Shown: one piece after another, positions 62,680 through 64,000 of the stretch
Layout: every line of letters starts with the position of its first letter
Position numbering within the stretch: the first letter of the stretch is position 1
From: Chlorops oryzae
Taxonomy: Eukaryota > Arthropoda > Insecta > Diptera > Chloropidae
DNA: 64,000 nt
Direction of reading: 5' to 3'
Assembly: GCA_020466095.1 (NCBI GenBank)
Contig: CM035806.1
Coordinates: 147,375,167 to 147,439,166, forward strand
The notes under the pieces: generated by a model
What the model was told of the DNA's origin: nothing
Seen by the model: the letters and a program-made list of their open reading frames with translations, nothing else
Database searches by the model: none
Translations under genes and position numbers: made by a program

Positions 62680-63005
62680 ATCGATTGTCAAAATTATCGA
62701 TTGTCAAAATTATCGATTTCAAAATTATCGGTTCTACAAACTATTTTCCGAAATATCGATTGTTTAAAATATCGATTATTGAAATTATCGATTGTTGAAC
62801 ATGTCGATAATATTTACTATCGATTAAAGAAACGATCGATTATCGAACTATAGATTATCGAACCTGACGATTATTGAAAAAATCGATTAATGAACCTATC
62901 GATTATTGAAATAATCGATACTGAACTTATCGATTATTGAAATAATCGATTAATGAACCTATCGATTATGGAACCTATCGGCTATCGATTATGAAACTAT
63001 CGATA
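62680..63005. repeat. Irregular array of about 16 ATCGAT palindromes
   Basis: ATCGAT recurs every 12-30 bases in frames such as AAATTATCGATTGTC and GAACCTATCGATTATTG. The array ends in TATCGATA (62998-63005). Confidence 0.8.
62998..63005. promoter_or_regulatory. DRE-like site TATCGATA
   Basis: Exact match to the DREF/BEAF-32 core motif of flies; a second lies at 63679-63686. Both are 4.2-4.9 kb from the RPGR start, so a role is only a possibility. Confidence 0.3.
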
Positions 63006-63897
63006 GCCTCCCAGCTCCATCGAGCCAATAAATAAGACAAACTTACACACGTTCTTGCTTCGACACGTTGCGAAAAATCTTCAGAAATTCTGCGAGTCTT
63101 AAGTGTCCCAAATTTTACAAACCAAATGAGAATTATAGGTGTCATGCTAACATTTTATTCTATGCACTGATGCCTGAACGAGGGGTTTTTTCCGTTTTAT
63201 GCGATTATTTCGATTTAACCTTTAACCAAAAATCACTTCAAATGTTTACAAGGGATTTTTACTGATCACTTTCCTAAAGAAAAGAGAAATGAAGGGATTT
63301 TTTTCAATATCCAAGGGAAAAGCGTCACCAAAATACTGCCTAGCATCAGTGCTAGTTACAAAGTATGGAGAATTGAGTCAGAATGGTTTTAAAATTCGGC
63401 TTCTTGTATATTACCACGTGATATTAAATGAGGAGGGATACTTATGGACAGTATTTTATTAAATTATTATAGGACCACCATTAATTTTTTAAACTTTCAA
63501 ACTTTCAAATGGTTGATATTTAAATGTTAAACAGCTCAAACATGCTTGATCGAAATCACTGACAATTTGCCAATGAAATTACATAAAAATGAAAATTTTA
63601 AAATATATTTTCCGATATTACTGTCGATACCATCGATATTTCAGACTATCGACTATCGAGACTACCGATGGTCGCAACTATCGATAGTTCTCCAGCTCTA
63701 GTAGAAGGGTGATTTATGTATGAAGAAGATCCACAGCATAACTCTAAATTGACAAATTTTGAGTTGTGGCTCCTTTGTTGCGGAGGTGCGATATATACAT
63801 ACCTATAAAGCGTTGCTAAGTGACCACAACAATAACAAAAACAATTTGCAGCAAAGCGATATAATCTCCACCTTCCGTGCTCATATTAAGACTGATA

Positions 63898-64000
63898 ACC
63901 AGCGAGAAATGTCCCGTTGACATCATCGATGAAGTCACGGTGACTTTGGAGCCGGAACGCATGCGATTTCAAAGGACATTTTTTATGACATTTGTACAGG
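63898..64000 (-). mobile_element. CCCAGC-ended element entering the right edge
   Basis: The reverse complement matches the right end of the copy at 57012 (GACTTTGGAGCCGGAA and ATGACATTT), running off the window. Confidence 0.7.

Larger units (their letters stand above)
58801..64000. other. Region 5' of the RPGR-like gene
   Basis: 58801-59000 is likely RPGR promoter and 5' UTR. Beyond it are a (CT)n tract, a hAT MITE, tRNA-like SINE heads, two MITEs, the ATCGAT array and, at the edge, a CCCAGC element. Nothing coding could be supported; 61300-62650 shows no clear structure. Confidence 0.55.

Overview
This window is genomic DNA from a higher fly (Diptera, probably Brachycera). The evidence is: a cluster of tipE-family sodium-channel accessory subunit genes, an RR-type cuticle protein gene, short GT-AG introns of about 60-125 bp beside TE-filled introns of kilobases, a mariner element, and many repeats with the (TA)n plus GTCY-repeat layout of dipteran mini-me/DINE-1-like elements. 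Five protein genes can be supported; most of the remaining sequence is AT-rich non-coding DNA packed with small transposons. No rRNA, intact tRNA gene, CRISPR array or prokaryotic feature was seen.

Layout. 1-1375 (minus): the N-terminal 458 codons of a TEH-type tipE homologue, running off the left edge. 1376-11128: divergent intergenic DNA with SINE copies and a hAT MITE. 11129-12478 (plus): single-exon tipE. 12479-15895: spacer with two clusters of a 230-bp repeat. 15896-19786 (plus): a four-exon TEH gene, best match Teh2; its first intron holds a LINE tail, a MITE and a mini-me-like element. 19787-37005: 17 kb of nested transposons. 37006-40115 (plus): a two-exon RR-2-like cuticle protein whose intron carries a 920-bp foldback element. 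40901-42185: a mariner with 23-bp perfect terminal repeats and an early stop. 45216-58800 (minus): a seven-exon gene that I identify as an RPGR-like protein (RCC1 repeats, long acidic tail, C-terminal CTIL), with a 9.8-kb first intron. 58801-64000: repeats, including an array of ATCGAT palindromes.

How the genes relate. The three tipE-family genes are paralogues that share two membrane segments and a Cys-rich extracellular loop; they would modulate the Para voltage-gated sodium channel. Having them side by side next to a cuticle protein gene matches, from memory, the fly 64A neighbourhood. The RPGR-like gene is functionally unrelated to them (cilium/GTPase type).

The most interesting non-genic results are: a family of non-autonomous elements with CCCAGC ends and variable 2-bp target duplications; two nested insertions whose empty sites lie elsewhere in the same window; MITE arms that have grown into (GA/CT)n microsatellites, one ending 16 bp from an RPGR splice donor; and a near-perfect 39-bp-arm hairpin. 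All statements are from reading the sequence. No database search or folding program was run, and family names come from recognised motifs.
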